DNA of 64,000 bases from Bradyrhizobium sp. CCGB01 (GCF_024199795.1 NZ_JANADK010000001.1:4774001-4838000), one strand, 5' to 3'. Counted from the first letter of the stretch, positions 8,262 to 17,894 are shown. Notes: generated by a model not told the origin, from the sequence alone. Numbers and translations are program-made.

Positions 8262-9206
8262 CTAACCCAATCCCTTCAGCCACGCGCCGATCTCGCTGAC
8301 GGCGACATTGGCCTGCTTCAGCAGTTTGCCCATCGTGAAGAAGCCGTGGAATTGGCCGGGATAGTGTTTGTACGCGACGGGCACGCCGGCCTGCTTCAGG
8401 CGCGCGGCATATTCGTCGCCTTCGTCGCGCAGGGGATCGGCGCCGGCGGTGAGCACATAGGCCGGCGGCAGGCCGGCAAGGTTTTTCGCGCGCGCCGGCG
8501 AGGCACGCCAGTCGTTGATGTCGGCGCCGCCGAGATAATGGTCGCGAAACCAGCGGATCACCGAATGCGTCAGCAGCACGCTGGTCTCGGGCTCGCTGTG
8601 CGAGCCGTGCGTCACGGCGAAATCGGTTGCCGGGTAGATCAGCACCTGGCCAGCGATCGCGGGGCCATTTCCGTCGCGCGCGGCAAGCGCGACCACCGCC
8701 GCGAGATTGCCGCCGGCGCTGTCGCCGCCGATCGACAGACGCGAGGCGTCGATGCCAAGCTCGCGGGCGTTCGCGGCAATCCATCTGGTCGCGGCGATCG
8801 CATCATCGGTGGCGGCGGGAAACTTGTGCTCTGGCGCGAGGCGGTAGTCGACCGAGATCACGATCAGCGCGCCTGCGTCGGCAAGCTGGCGGCAGACGAC
8901 GTCATGGGACTCGAGATCTCCGATCACCCAGCCGCCGCCATGGAAGAACACCAGCGCCGGCGACAAGCCATCCTGTTGCCGCGCCTCCTTCGGGACGTAA
9001 ATGCGGGCGGGGATTGCGCCGTGCGGCGCCGGGATCGACAGCGGAGCGACGCGGGCCAGTTCCGGCGGCTCGGGGTTGGTGGCGAAGCGCGCCTGGGCGT
9101 AATAGGCGCGCGCCTCGGGAGCGGTCAGCGTCTCGTAGGCGGGCCGGCCGGCCTCCTGGAAAGCCTTGTAGACGGCGGCGGCATCGGGATCGAGCACAAC
9201 GGGCAT
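8262..9206 (-). CDS. Alpha/beta hydrolase, HSL/acetyl esterase type
   Basis: The 314-residue enzyme belongs to the hormone-sensitive-lipase family of carboxylesterases. The oxyanion-hole motif HGGGW is at residues 89-93, the nucleophile Ser163 lies in GGDSAGGN, and the acid (TAGADPLRDEG) and the His (FHGF) follow in the usual order. YRLAPEHKFPA is a hallmark of the family. It is cytoplasmic, with no signal peptide, and probably hydrolyses short acyl or aryl esters. It ends just before the REP palindrome. The start ATG at 9206 is the family-typical one (MPVVLDPDAA). Length is normal. Confidence 0.92.
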   Translation of the reverse strand: MPVVLDPDAAAVYKAFQEAGRPAYETLTAPEARAYYAQARFATNPEPPELARVAPLSIPAPHGAIPARIYVPKEARQQDGLSPALVFFHGGGWVIGDLESHDVVCRQLADAGALIVISVDYRLAPEHKFPAATDDAIAATRWIAANARELGIDASRLSIGGDSAGGNLAAVVALAARDGNGPAIAGQVLIYPATDFAVTHGSHSEPETSVLLTHSVIRWFRDHYLGGADINDWRASPARAKNLAGLPPAYVLTAGADPLRDEGDEYAARLKQAGVPVAYKHYPGQFHGFFTMGKLLKQANVAVSEIGAWLKGLG

Positions 9207-9452
9207 GGGGGGCGACCTCTGCGGTTTCTGCTTGTGGTTGGACGTCGGCTATCCGGGCGATGCCCGCCTCGGCCCCGGGGAGGAGCGTTCCGACTATCCC
9301 ATCCGGGGGCGGGTCTGGCCAGCCGGCGGCGGGCAGGGCAGGGATGCCGCCCTTCCCCCGCCGTATTCGCCGTGTTAACCGGGTGGCCTGCGAGCGGCGG
9401 TATCCCCTGTAGAATGTCCAACGAGCCCGATTCGCTGTTGAAGCCGCGCGAG

Positions 9453-10445
9453 ATGTTTAAAACCTTTACCCTGACAGGCCTTGCGGCGCTGCTGGCCGCC
9501 ACCGCGCTGACGGTTGCGACGCCCGCGCAGGCGCAGATCGGCACGATCTTCTCCGATCCGCCGCCGCGGCCGCCGGGTGCGATTCCGCGTGGCCAGCCGC
9601 AGCCGCCGATCCCCGATGACGACGACGAGGAAGTCCCCGCGCTGCCGCCGCAGGGCCGCGTGCTGCCCTCACGCCCGATGCCGCCGCCTCCGGGCCGGCA
9701 AGGTAATGTGATGCCGGGGCCGGTCGAGACCCAGCCGCTGGCGCCGCCGCCGGGTTCCGCCGCGGCTCCGCCGAACCAGCCGCCGCCCGTCGCGGCCGTA
9801 CCGCCCAATCAGCCGGGTGCGCCCGGTCAGCGCCAGCCGCAGCAGAAGGGCGGGCCGGGCGGTGCCGTGCCGCAGACGCCGGCGAGCCTGCAGCCGGGCG
9901 ACGAGGTCGTGACCGAGCCGCCGGCCCAGAAGATCGTCAACAAGAAGGCGACCTTCTCCGGCCTCGACAAGATCACGGGGCGCATCATCAATTTCGACGA
10001 GGATATCGGCGAGACCGTTCAGTTCGGCGCGCTGCGCGTCAAAACCGACGCCTGCTATACGCGGCCGGCGACGGAAGCCACCAATACCGACGCCTTCGTC
10101 GAGGTCGACGAGATCACCTTGCAGGGCGAGGTGAAACGCATCTTCTCGGGCTGGATGTATGCCGCGAGCCCCGGCCTGCACGGCGTCGAGCACCCGATCT
10201 ACGATATCTGGCTCACCGACTGCAAAGAGCCGCAGCAGACCATTGCGACCGCAGCGCCTGATCCCGCGAGCAAGCCGGCTGCGCCGCCGCCGCCCGCGCA
10301 GAGGAAGGCCGCGCCCAAGCAGGCCGTGCAGCAGCGTCCGCCGCAGCCCTTGCCGCCGATCCAGCAGCAGCAACAGCCGGCTCCGCCACCGCCGCCGCCT
10401 CAGCAGCAGCCGGGCCTCTTCGGCATCCCGGGGTTTGGGCGCTAG
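9453..10445 (+). CDS. Secreted Pro-rich DUF2155 protein
   Basis: The 330-residue protein starts with a signal peptide (MFKTFTLTG, hydrophobic core, ATPAQA-Q). A long disordered Pro/Gln/Gly-rich section follows, and the DUF2155 domain lies at about residues 160-270 (ATFSGLDKITGRIINFD, FGALRVKTDACYTR, GWMYAASPGLHGVEHPIYDIWLTDC), with two Cys that could form a disulfide. A second Pro/Gln-rich tail ends it. DUF2155 proteins are periplasmic alphaproteobacterial proteins of unknown function. An in-frame ATG at 9414 would put 13 extra residues before the signal peptide and is less likely. The last codons and the stop lie inside a 27-bp tandem duplication. Confidence 0.8.
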   Translation: MFKTFTLTGLAALLAATALTVATPAQAQIGTIFSDPPPRPPGAIPRGQPQPPIPDDDDEEVPALPPQGRVLPSRPMPPPPGRQGNVMPGPVETQPLAPPPGSAAAPPNQPPPVAAVPPNQPGAPGQRQPQQKGGPGGAVPQTPASLQPGDEVVTEPPAQKIVNKKATFSGLDKITGRIINFDEDIGETVQFGALRVKTDACYTRPATEATNTDAFVEVDEITLQGEVKRIFSGWMYAASPGLHGVEHPIYDIWLTDCKEPQQTIATAAPDPASKPAAPPPPAQRKAAPKQAVQQRPPQPLPPIQQQQQPAPPPPPPQQQPGLFGIPGFGR

Positions 10446-10483
10446 ACCAAATCCCCGGGGTTTGGGCGCTAGACCAAATCCCC
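10430..10483. repeat. Perfect 27-bp tandem duplication over a stop codon
   Basis: The 27-base unit beginning GGGGTTTGGGCGCTAG occurs twice in perfect tandem (10430-10456 and 10457-10483). The first copy supplies the last residues (GFGR) and the TAG of the DUF2155 gene; the second copy lies just after. It looks like a recent slippage or unequal-crossover event. Confidence 0.9.
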
Positions 10484-10508
10484 AGGGTTCGGCCGGTAAT
10501 TTCTCTGA

Positions 10509-11189
10509 CTATTGCTTTGAGGCGATGATCTCGAGCGCGCGTGCGCCGGGGATCGCGTCGCCTTCCGACAGCCTCAGAAAGTCGCCGGGGTCGCCGGCGA
10601 GGGCGTTGTCGAGCAGGGCGGTGTAGCGCCGACGCGAAATCTCGACCGCGCCGAAGCTCTTCAAATGCTCGGTGACATATTGCGTGTCGAGCAGTTCGAA
10701 CCCGCCATGGATCAGCCGCGCGACCAGGTGCACCAGTGCGACCTTCGAGGCATCGCGCGCGGTATGAAACATGCTCTCGCCGAAGAAGGCGCGTCCCAGG
10801 CTCACGCCGTAAAGCCCGCCGACGAGGTCGTCGCCCTGCCAGGCCTCGACGCTGTGGCAATGGCCGAGCTCGTAGAGGCCGCCATAGAGATCGCGGATCC
10901 GCTTGTTGATCCAGGTGTCCTCGCGCCCGACCTGCGGGGCGGCGCAGCCCGCGATCGTTGCCTTGAACGCGGTGTTGACGGAGACGCGAAATATATCCGA
11001 ACGCACGGTGCGCGCGAGCCGTGAAGCCACGCGAAATCCCTGGAGCGGGATGACGCCGCGCAATTCCGGCTCGACCCAGAACAGGGTCGGATCGTCGGCG
11101 CTCTCGGCCATCGGAAAGATGCCGCAGGCATAGGCGCGCAACAGCACGGCCGGTGTGATCTCAGACGAGGCGGAGTCGCGCGAAGTCAT
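10509..11189 (-). CDS. aat: Leucyl/phenylalanyl-tRNA--protein transferase
   Basis: Aat (226 residues) transfers Leu or Phe from its tRNA to proteins with N-terminal Lys or Arg, making them N-degrons for ClpS/ClpAP. Family marks are the N-terminal [11 protein letters not shown], the [12 protein letters not shown] segment, [26 protein letters not shown], the [18 protein letters not shown] core, and [14 protein letters not shown]. The length and the ATG at 11189 are standard. It is convergent with the DUF2155 gene and stands alone. In alphaproteobacteria the substrate range is sometimes wider (Asp/Glu in Bpt enzymes), but this sequence is of the classical Aat type. Confidence 0.96.
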   Translation of the reverse strand: MTSRDSASSEITPAVLLRAYACGIFPMAESADDPTLFWVEPELRGVIPLQGFRVASRLARTVRSDIFRVSVNTAFKATIAGCAAPQVGREDTWINKRIRDLYGGLYELGHCHSVEAWQGDDLVGGLYGVSLGRAFFGESMFHTARDASKVALVHLVARLIHGGFELLDTQYVTEHLKSFGAVEISRRRYTALLDNALAGDPGDFLRLSEGDAIPGARALEIIASKQ

Positions 11190-11236
11190 GGCGCAATAAT
11201 AGCAGGATCGTGGTGCGGTTGCGATGGGGACCGCGG

Positions 11237-12340
11237 TCAGCTCGCGGCGGCGCTGTTGCTTGCGCCGGGGACCGCAGGGACGCGGCGGAACCTCAGCATG
11301 ACGCGAGTTCCGGCGTGGGCGGGGTCGCGCTCGACGGTGGCATCGAGCTTGGTGGCCATCGCCGCGACGATGCGCTGGCCCATGCCGGTCGAGCGCGGAT
11401 CGGCCTTGACCTTGTCGCCGACGCCGTCGTCGGTGATCGACAGCAGCAGGTCCTCGCCTTGCGAGGTCAGCTCGACATGGATCGGGCCGGCGCCGTCGGG
11501 ATAGGCGTATTTCACCGCGTTCATCACCAGCTCGTTGACGATGATGCCGACGGCGACGGCGCGGTCCGGATCGATCTCGATGGCTTCCGCCTTCACCGTC
11601 AGGCGCGACATCCGGTTGCCTTCGGCCGAGCGGCGGAGGTCCTCGAGCAGCGAGTCCAGGTACTGGTTCAGCACCACGCTCTTCAGGTCCTGCGAGGTGT
11701 AGAGGCGGCGGTGCACCTGCGCGACCGCGGCAACGCGGCCCATCGCATTGGTCAGCGCCGCCTTGACCTCTTCCTGGCCTGCGGAGTTCGCCTGAAGATG
11801 CAGCAGCGAGGCGATGATCTGGAGCGAGTTGCCGACGCGGTGATTGACCTCGCGCAGCAGCAGCTCGCGCTCGGCGGCGAGCGCGGCATAGCGGTCGCGC
11901 GAGGCGTGGATCTCGGCTTCGGCTTCCTCGCGTGCCTTCTGCAATTCGGCCTGGCGCAGCGCGCCGTCGGCGGCGACGTGGAGCAGCGGGATGAATTCGC
12001 CCTTGACGTCCTTGACGAGATAATCGGCCGCGCCCGCCTTCAGCGCCGTCACCGCGATGCTGGAATCCTGCGACGCCGTGACGAACACCACGGGCGGCGC
12101 CCCCGGTATCGCCATGATCTGCTCGAGCGTCTCCAGCCCGTCGAGGCCGGGCATGTACTGGTCGAGCGCCACGACGTCGATGCAGCCCTCCGTCTGCGCG
12201 CGGCGGATCCGCTCCAGGCCTTCCTCGCCGCTGGCGGCATGAATGACCTTGTAGCCGCGCCGCGTCAGGCCGCGCTCGACCAGGCGTGCCAGCGCCGCGT
12301 CGTCATCGATGTAGAGAAGTGTCGGCGTGTGCTGGTTCAT
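11237..12340 (-). CDS. Receiver-HWE/HisKA_2 histidine kinase
   Basis: The 367-residue soluble protein has an N-terminal receiver domain (about residues 1-125; acidic triad YIDDD, Asp60 in ALDQYMPG, Lys in LVKD), a coiled linker, and a HisKA_2/HWE-type kinase core. His167 lies in [22 protein letters not shown], followed by [15 protein letters not shown] and DDGVGD in the ATPase domain. It receives a phosphoryl group and can pass one on, so it is a relay node. It is last in a three-gene operon and its start overlaps the upstream receiver gene by four bases (ATGA). The output target is unknown; HWE kinases in Rhizobiales often feed general-stress or light responses. Confidence 0.9.
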   Translation of the reverse strand: MNQHTPTLLYIDDDAALARLVERGLTRRGYKVIHAASGEEGLERIRRAQTEGCIDVVALDQYMPGLDGLETLEQIMAIPGAPPVVFVTASQDSSIAVTALKAGAADYLVKDVKGEFIPLLHVAADGALRQAELQKAREEAEAEIHASRDRYAALAAERELLLREVNHRVGNSLQIIASLLHLQANSAGQEEVKAALTNAMGRVAAVAQVHRRLYTSQDLKSVVLNQYLDSLLEDLRRSAEGNRMSRLTVKAEAIEIDPDRAVAVGIIVNELVMNAVKYAYPDGAGPIHVELTSQGEDLLLSITDDGVGDKVKADPRSTGMGQRIVAAMATKLDATVERDPAHAGTRVMLRFRRVPAVPGASNSAAAS

Positions 12341-12777
12341 GAGGCGGCGGGCGGGACCTGGATGACCGAGAAGAACAGGCCGAGCTGCCGGATGGCATTG
12401 GCGAAATTCTCGTAGTTCACGGGCTTGGTGATGTAGACGTTGCAGCCGAGCTCGTAGCAGCGCTTGATTTCCTGGGAGTCGTCGGTGGTGGTCAGCACCA
12501 CCACGGGCGAAGCCTTCAGATATTTGTTCTCCTTGATCTGCTTCAGGATGTCGATCCCGGTCATGTCGGGGAGGTTGAGATCGAGCAGGATCAGGAGCGC
12601 ATTGCCCTTCTGCACGAGCCCGCTGCCGTCGGCGCCGAACAGGTGCTTCACCGCGTCCGTGCCGTTGGCGAAGGAGACGATCTCGTTGTTGACGCCGGAT
12701 CGGCGGATGTTGCGCTCGATCAGCCGGGCGTGTCCCTCGTCGTCCTCGATCATGATGATGGTGACGGGTTGAGTCAT
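12337..12777 (-). CDS. Single-domain response regulator (Rcp1-like)
   Basis: The 146-residue receiver has IMIEDDEGHARLI at the acidic pocket, Asp66 in ILLDLNLPD, Thr in VVLTTTDD, and Lys in YITKPVN. The LIERNIRR and LFGADG features are those of Rcp1/phytochrome-partner type receivers, which are often encoded beside CHASE3 or phytochrome kinases. It has no output domain. ATGA overlaps at both ends join it to the CHASE3 kinase upstream and the receiver-HWE kinase downstream, so it very likely shuttles phosphate between them. Confidence 0.92.
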   Translation of the reverse strand: MTQPVTIIMIEDDEGHARLIERNIRRSGVNNEIVSFANGTDAVKHLFGADGSGLVQKGNALLILLDLNLPDMTGIDILKQIKENKYLKASPVVVLTTTDDSQEIKRCYELGCNVYITKPVNYENFANAIRQLGLFFSVIQVPPAAS

Positions 12778-14291
12778 TGGTCGGCGTTCCGGTTGCTTGC
12801 GTTCCAGGTGATGGGCAGCGTGATGGTGAAGGTGCTGCCCGTATTCAATTCCGATGATACCGACATGGTGCCGCCGAGGCGACGCACAAGTGCACGCACA
12901 TGCGCAAGACCGATGCCCTGGCCGGGCTTGTCCTGGGTTCCCGCCCGGCGAAACAGGTCGAATATCCGCTGGTGATCTTTCGGATCGATCCCGCGCCCGT
13001 TGTCGCTGATCTCGAAGATAGCGTAGCCGAGCTTGGTGCGCCCGCGGATTCTGATCTCGCCGGGAACGCCGGGCTTGAGATATTTGATGGCGTTGTCGAT
13101 CAGATTGGAGAAGATCTGCTCCAGCGCCAGGCGGTCGCTGACGAGGTCCGGCAGGGGCGCGACATGGATCTCGGCCTGCGCCTCGGCGGCCTGATGCGCC
13201 AGCGTCGACACAATGGCTTCGATCAGCTCCCTTGTGTCGATCTTCACGGGCACGAATTCGCGCCGGCCCTCGCGGGTGAGGTTGAGGATCGCCGAGATCA
13301 GGCGGTCCATCTTGCCGATCGACGATTTGATGAAGCCGAGCGCTTCGGCAAAATCCGCTGAAAGCTGCTTGTCCGGACCTTCGAGCGCGATCTCACCGGT
13401 CGCCGGCGGCGGCCCGTCGGCCGGGACATGGGTAAGGCCGCCGATACGGCGGAAAATGTCGCCGCCAAGCTCCTCGAGTTCGCTGGTGAAGCCCATGATG
13501 TTGACGAGCGGCGAGCGCAGATCGTGGCTGACGATATAGGCAAAGCGCTGGATCTCGTTGTTGGCTTCGCGCAGGTCTGCCGTGCGTTCGTCGACGACGG
13601 ACTCGAGGTTGGCGTAGGCGTCGCGCAGGCGCCCCTCGGCCTCGTCGCGCGCCTGCGCCGAGCGCCGCACCAGCCAGATCGAGATCAGGGCCAGCAGCAC
13701 GACAAGGCCGGAGCCGATGCCGGTCATTGATGCGGCCAGCGTCTGGCTCTGGTCGGAGTTGGCGGTGCGGATCCGGAACAGGCGTTCCTCTTCGCGGATC
13801 ATCGCGTTGGCCAGGTTGCTGATCGTGGTCGTGATGTTGCCGGCGGCGGCCTCGCGGATCAGCGCCGTGGCATTGTCGACCTGCCCCTGCTTCACGAAAT
13901 TCATCTCACGCGAGAACTGGTCGAGCCGGGTCTCGATCGCCGAGCTCAACTTCTCAATGTTGTCGCGTTGCGCGGGATTGTCGCTGATCTGGCGCGTCAG
14001 CTTGTCGAGCGCCGGAACAATCGCTGCGACGGCCTTCTCGTAGTCCGACTGCAAATCCGGCCCCCGCGTCAGGAGAAAGCCGCGGGCGCTGCTCTCGGCG
14101 CGCCGGACTTCGAGCAGGAGGGAGTTGATCTGGTTCTCCACCTCGATGGTGTGGAGCACACTTTTGCTGTCTTTGCGCGCCTCGTTGACGAGGTAGACGG
14201 AACCGGCGCTGATCACGGTCAACACCAGAAGGCCCGCCGAGAGCAGCAGGATCTGCCAGAATACGCGCCGTCGTTGCGCCTTAGCCGTCAC
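12774..14291 (-). CDS. CHASE3 sensor histidine kinase
   Basis: The 505-residue membrane kinase has a transmembrane helix at about 12-34, an extracytoplasmic CHASE3 four-helix bundle (about 40-185, with VRRAESSARGFLLT), and a second membrane helix at about 187-210. A coiled coil (DERTADLREANNEIQRF) leads to the HisKA domain with the catalytic His near 256 in YIVSHDLRSPLVNIMGF, and the HATPase (NLIDNAIKYLKPG, DNGRGI, GQGIGLAHVRALV). The H-box is of the bacteriophytochrome-like group. The start is GTG at 14291. It heads the signalling operon running down to 11237. The stimulus of the CHASE3 domain is not known. Confidence 0.92.
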   Translation of the reverse strand: MTAKAQRRRVFWQILLLSAGLLVLTVISAGSVYLVNEARKDSKSVLHTIEVENQINSLLLEVRRAESSARGFLLTRGPDLQSDYEKAVAAIVPALDKLTRQISDNPAQRDNIEKLSSAIETRLDQFSREMNFVKQGQVDNATALIREAAAGNITTTISNLANAMIREEERLFRIRTANSDQSQTLAASMTGIGSGLVVLLALISIWLVRRSAQARDEAEGRLRDAYANLESVVDERTADLREANNEIQRFAYIVSHDLRSPLVNIMGFTSELEELGGDIFRRIGGLTHVPADGPPPATGEIALEGPDKQLSADFAEALGFIKSSIGKMDRLISAILNLTREGRREFVPVKIDTRELIEAIVSTLAHQAAEAQAEIHVAPLPDLVSDRLALEQIFSNLIDNAIKYLKPGVPGEIRIRGRTKLGYAIFEISDNGRGIDPKDHQRIFDLFRRAGTQDKPGQGIGLAHVRALVRRLGGTMSVSSELNTGSTFTITLPITWNASNRNADQ

Positions 14292-14396
14292 GACGGTCTC
14301 GCTTCGTCACGTCAAAGGATCCCAAAACGCCCCCTCGGAACTGACCCCGCCGTCCAGAACGCGATGGGGCCCAAAGGGTTCCACGGGAATGGAGGA

Positions 14397-15752
14397 TTAT
14401 CCCTGGGCCGGTTCCTTGCCGGCGAGGTACTGTTCCAGCCAGTGGATGTGATAGTCGCCGTCGATGATCGAGGGTTGGCGCACCAGGTCGCGGAACAGCG
14501 GCAGCGTGGTCTCGATGCCCTCGACCACCATTTCGTCCAGCGCCCGGCGCAGCCGCATCAGGCATTCGCTGCGGGTCTTGCCGTGCACGATCAGCTTGCC
14601 GACCAGGGAGTCGTAATAGGGCGGGATGGTGTAGCCCTGATAGACCGCAGAATCGATGCGGACACCGAGGCCGCCGGGCGGGTGATATTGCGTGATGCGG
14701 CCGGGCGAGGGGCGGAAAGTCTGCGGGTTCTCGGCGTTGATCCGGCACTCGATGGCGTGGCCGATGATCTGCACCTCGCTCTGCTTCGCCGGCAATTCGC
14801 CGCCGGCGGCGATGCGGATCTGCTCCAGCACGAGGTCGATGTCGGTGATGCTCTCGGTGACGGGATGCTCGACCTGGATGCGGGTGTTCATCTCGATGAA
14901 GTAGAACTCGCCGTCCTCGAACAGGAATTCGATGGTGCCGACGCCGAGATATTTCATCTCGCGCATCGCCTTGGCGCAGGTTTCGCCGATCTTGGCGCGT
15001 GCAGCCGCGGAGAGGACGGGCGAGGGACCTTCCTCCCAGACCTTCTGGTGTCGGCGTTGCAGCGAGCAGTCGCGCTCGCCGAGATGGATCGCGCCGCCGC
15101 GGCCGTCGCCGAGGATCTGGATCTCGATGTGGCGCGGCTTCTGCAGGTATTTTTCGAGATAGACGGACGCGTCACCGAAGGCGGATTTGGCTTCGTTGGC
15201 CGCCGTCGACAGCGCCACCTGGAGATCGGCCTCGCTGTGCGCGACCTTCATGCCGCGGCCGCCACCGCCGGCCGCTGCCTTCACCAGCACGGGGAAGCCG
15301 ATCTTCTTCGCGATCGCCATCGCGTCGTCCTCGGGGCCGACCGCGCCGTCGGAGCCGGGCACCACGGGAATGCCGAGCTTCTTCGCCGTCTTCTTGGCCT
15401 CGATCTTGTCGCCCATCAGGCGGATGTGCTCGGCCTTGGGGCCGATGAAATGCAGATTGTGCTCGGAGAGGATTTCGGCGAAACGCGCGTTCTCCGAGAG
15501 GAAGCCGTAGCCGGGATGCACGGCATCCGCGCCGGTGATCTCGCAGGCCGCGAGCAGGGCGGGCACGTTGAGATAGCTGTCCTTGGACGGCGGCGGGCCG
15601 ATGCAAACGCTCTCGTCCGACAGGCGCACATGCATGGCGTCGGCGTCTGCCGTGGAGTGCACGGCGACGGTGGCGATCCCGAGCTCCTTGCAGGCGCGCA
15701 GGATGCGGAGGGCGATCTCGCCGCGATTGGCTATGAGGATCTTGTCGAACAT
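14397..15752 (-). CDS. accC: Acetyl-CoA carboxylase, biotin carboxylase subunit
   Basis: AccC (451 residues) carboxylates biotin on AccB with ATP and bicarbonate, the first step of malonyl-CoA synthesis for fatty acids. The N-terminal biotin-carboxylase domain starts [20 protein letters not shown]. The ATP-grasp part has the Gly-rich loop [11 protein letters not shown], the catalytic Glu-Asn/Arg region [14 protein letters not shown], and the C-terminal RPSPGRI segment. It follows accB on the same strand after a 79-base spacer with a hairpin. The operon order is aroQ-accB-accC. The start ATG at 15752 and length are standard. Confidence 0.97.
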   Translation of the reverse strand: MFDKILIANRGEIALRILRACKELGIATVAVHSTADADAMHVRLSDESVCIGPPPSKDSYLNVPALLAACEITGADAVHPGYGFLSENARFAEILSEHNLHFIGPKAEHIRLMGDKIEAKKTAKKLGIPVVPGSDGAVGPEDDAMAIAKKIGFPVLVKAAAGGGGRGMKVAHSEADLQVALSTAANEAKSAFGDASVYLEKYLQKPRHIEIQILGDGRGGAIHLGERDCSLQRRHQKVWEEGPSPVLSAAARAKIGETCAKAMREMKYLGVGTIEFLFEDGEFYFIEMNTRIQVEHPVTESITDIDLVLEQIRIAAGGELPAKQSEVQIIGHAIECRINAENPQTFRPSPGRITQYHPPGGLGVRIDSAVYQGYTIPPYYDSLVGKLIVHGKTRSECLMRLRRALDEMVVEGIETTLPLFRDLVRQPSIIDGDYHIHWLEQYLAGKEPAQG

Positions 15753-15772
15753 GGTGCCTCGGGGCGAATAGG

Positions 15773-15822
15773 GAATAGCGAGCGGCGAATCGGGAGGAGT
15801 AACTATTCGCTACTCGCTATTC
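15773..15822. repeat. Palindromic hairpin between accB and accC
   Basis: GAATAGCGAGCGGCGAAT (15773-15790) pairs with ATTCGCTACTCGCTATTC (15805-15822) at 16 of 18 positions around a 14-base loop. It fills most of the accB-accC spacer. It resembles the small dispersed palindromes of Bradyrhizobium spacers and lacks a T-tract, so it may modulate mRNA processing and the AccB:AccC ratio more than terminate. Confidence 0.7.
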
Positions 15823-15831
15823 GCCACTCCC

Positions 15832-16326
15832 TCACTCAATGATCACCAGCGGCTCGCCGTACTCGACCGGCTGGCCGTCCTCGACCAGGATCTGCGTCAC
15901 CGTGCCGGCGCGCGGCGAGGGGATCTGGTTCATGGTCTTCATCGCTTCGATGATCAGGAGCGTCTGGCCGACCGAGACCTTGCTGCCGACCTCGATGAAC
16001 GGCTTGGCGCCGGGCTCCGGCGCCCAATAGGCGGTGCCGACCATCGGCGAGGTCACCGCGCCGGGATGCTTCGACAGGTCGGCCGCGGCAGCGGCAGGCG
16101 CGGCGGCAGCTGCTGCCGCCGGCAGGACGGCGGGGGCGGCCGCCATCTGCATCGGCATAGTCGCAGCGACACTGATGTTGCGGGCGACGCGCAGGCGCAG
16201 GCCGGCACGTTCGATCTCGATCTCGGTGAGGCTGGTCTCATCGAGCAGCAGGGCGAGCTCGCGGACGAGCGCGGAATCCTCGCTGGAAAACTTTGCGGCT
16301 GCTTTGTCGTCTGGCTGGCGCGCCAT
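15832..16326 (-). CDS. accB: Acetyl-CoA carboxylase, biotin carboxyl carrier protein
   Basis: AccB (164 residues) carries the biotin of acetyl-CoA carboxylase. The N-terminal region (about 1-50) binds AccC, an Ala/Pro-rich flexible linker spans about 55-85, and the C-terminal biotinyl domain has the attachment Lys130 in [12 protein letters not shown] used the ATG at 16326 ([10 protein letters not shown]); the frame is open further upstream but that overlaps the aroQ-accB spacer. It lies 37 bases after aroQ and before accC on the same strand, as in most Rhizobiales. Confidence 0.95.
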   Translation of the reverse strand: MARQPDDKAAAKFSSEDSALVRELALLLDETSLTEIEIERAGLRLRVARNISVAATMPMQMAAAPAVLPAAAAAAAPAAAAADLSKHPGAVTSPMVGTAYWAPEPGAKPFIEVGSKVSVGQTLLIIEAMKTMNQIPSPRAGTVTQILVEDGQPVEYGEPLVIIE

Positions 16327-16363
16327 GTTCTTTGATCCGAATGTTCTGGGTGATGAGGGAGCG

Positions 16364-16831
16364 TCAGGCTTTGGGCTTGATGCCGAGCTTGGCGGCAAGG
16401 CCCTGGATGGCGAGGCGGTAGCCCTCGATGCCGAAACCGCAGAGCGAGGCGAACGCCGCGCGCGCGGTGTAGGAATGGTGACGGAAACTCTCGCGGGCGT
16501 GGATGTTGGTCACGTGCACTTCGACCGTCGGGATCTGCACCGCGAGCAGCGCGTCGTGCAGCGCGATCGAGGTGTGCGAATAGCCGCCGGCATTGATGAT
16601 GATGCCCTTCATCTTGCGGGCGTGCGCCTCGTGGATGAAGTCGATCAGCTCGCCTTCGCGGTTGGACTGCCGGCAGTCGGCCTTGAGGCCGTACGCCGCC
16701 GCCGCCTCCCGGCACAGCGCCTCGACGTCGGCCAGGGTCGCGTGACCATACTTCTCGGGCTCGCGCGTCCCCAACATGTTGAGGTTCGGCCCGTTGAGGA
16801 CGAGGATCGTGTCGGTTGCTGGTTCGGCCAT
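16364..16831 (-). CDS. aroQ: 3-dehydroquinate dehydratase, type II
   Basis: AroQ (155 residues) makes 3-dehydroshikimate in the shikimate pathway. It is of the dodecameric type II class, with [17 protein letters not shown] (catalytic Arg and Tyr), the [15 protein letters not shown] segment, the [17 protein letters not shown] loop, and the [18 protein letters not shown] region with the catalytic His and substrate-binding Arg. It heads the aroQ-accB-accC operon. The 262 bases upstream (to the DUF1236 gene) hold the terminator of that gene and presumably the operon promoter; I see no other gene there. Confidence 0.96.
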   Translation of the reverse strand: MAEPATDTILVLNGPNLNMLGTREPEKYGHATLADVEALCREAAAAYGLKADCRQSNREGELIDFIHEAHARKMKGIIINAGGYSHTSIALHDALLAVQIPTVEVHVTNIHARESFRHHSYTARAAFASLCGFGIEGYRLAIQGLAAKLGIKPKA

Positions 16832-17033
16832 TCCAATCCCGCAAGAGGTGCTTCGGCGTGGCGGGGGTTATAGGTAACAAAGCGCGTGAGGGGAAGCCTT
16901 GAAGGGCCTCCCGGGCCGCTTCAAGCACCTCATCCGGGGTGCAAAAACCTGTGCGGAAGCTACGGAAATTGCTTGTTAACCAGTCCAAAGCATGGCTGCC
17001 GCAGAGGCGGAGGGCACGGTCCCCCGGTCGGCC

Positions 17034-17064
17034 GAAAGCCCCCGCCGATCTCTCGGCAGGGGCT
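17034..17064 (-). terminator. Terminator of the DUF1236 gene
   Basis: AGCCCC-GCCGA and TCGGC-GGGGCT pair with one mismatch around a four-base loop. On the minus strand the stem is followed by TTTC. It begins 30 bases past the stop codon of the gene at 17094. Confidence 0.7.
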
Positions 17065-17093
17065 CACGTGAGACGGTAGGTCAGCGAAGCCGC

Positions 17094-17894
17094 TTACCCC
17101 TCGATGATGTAGACGATCTCGCGCGTCTGCGGACGGACGATCACATACTGGCCGCGGACGAAGATCACTTCATATCCACGCCACTGCGGGTAGATCTCGA
17201 CGATCCGGGGCGGCAGCGGGTGGAAGTGGACGGACGCCGGGATCGCGGTGCCGACCGCGATGTTGAAGTTGACGTTGGTGGTCTCCTCGATCTTGGTCGA
17301 CTTGATCGCGGTCGAGATTTCAGTCCGCTTCTCGGCGGGCGGTGCGGCTGCGGTGGCCGAAGCGTTGCCGGTCGTGGTCTGCGACTTCGTGTCGGTGGTG
17401 GCCGGACGGTTCTCGGCGTTGTTGCTCTTGGCAGCGCCGCCGGCCTTGTTGTCCTCGGCCTTCATGTCCTTGGTGCCGGACTTGGTGGAGTCAGACTTGG
17501 TCGAGTCCGAGCTCATGCTCTTCGACTTGTCTTGGGCACCCTGGGCGCGTTCGCCCTTCGCGCCGGCCTTCTCGTCAGTCGCGTTCTTGTTCATCGTGCC
17601 GGAGCCGGACTTCTCCATCCCGCCGGACTTCTCCATCGCACCGGACTTCTCAGCGGCGCCGGATTTCTCCATCGCGCCGCCAGCCTGGCCGACGGTGCCC
17701 TTCTCGGGAGCCGCGGATTCGCGGCCCATCGAACCGCCGCGCTCAGCCGCGCCGCCTGACGGCTGCGAGTGCTGCATCTGCGCGCCACCGGCGCTGCCGC
17801 CGCTGTCGCGGCCCATGTTGCCTTGTGCGTTCGCCAGACCGGTACCCGCCAGAAGCGCGACTGCGGCAACCGAGATCATAAAGCGGTTAGACAT
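17094..17894 (-). CDS. Secreted DUF1236 protein with low-complexity linker
   Basis: The 266-residue protein has a signal peptide (MSNRFMISVAAVALLAGTGLANA-Q). A long disordered segment rich in Gly, Ser, Lys and Ala with MEKSG-type repeats spans about residues 70-100, and KS/DS-rich stretches such as SDSTKSDSTKSG follow. The conserved C-terminal domain (about 185-266; NFNIAVGTAIPASVHFHPLPPRIVEIYPQWRGYEVI...YVIVRPQTREIVYII) fits DUF1236. That domain is common in Bradyrhizobium and Methylobacterium secreted proteins and its role is unknown. It is a single gene with its own terminator; an envelope or desiccation-stress role would be a guess. Confidence 0.82.
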   Translation of the reverse strand: MSNRFMISVAAVALLAGTGLANAQGNMGRDSGGSAGGAQMQHSQPSGGAAERGGSMGRESAAPEKGTVGQAGGAMEKSGAAEKSGAMEKSGGMEKSGSGTMNKNATDEKAGAKGERAQGAQDKSKSMSSDSTKSDSTKSGTKDMKAEDNKAGGAAKSNNAENRPATTDTKSQTTTGNASATAAAPPAEKRTEISTAIKSTKIEETTNVNFNIAVGTAIPASVHFHPLPPRIVEIYPQWRGYEVIFVRGQYVIVRPQTREIVYIIEG

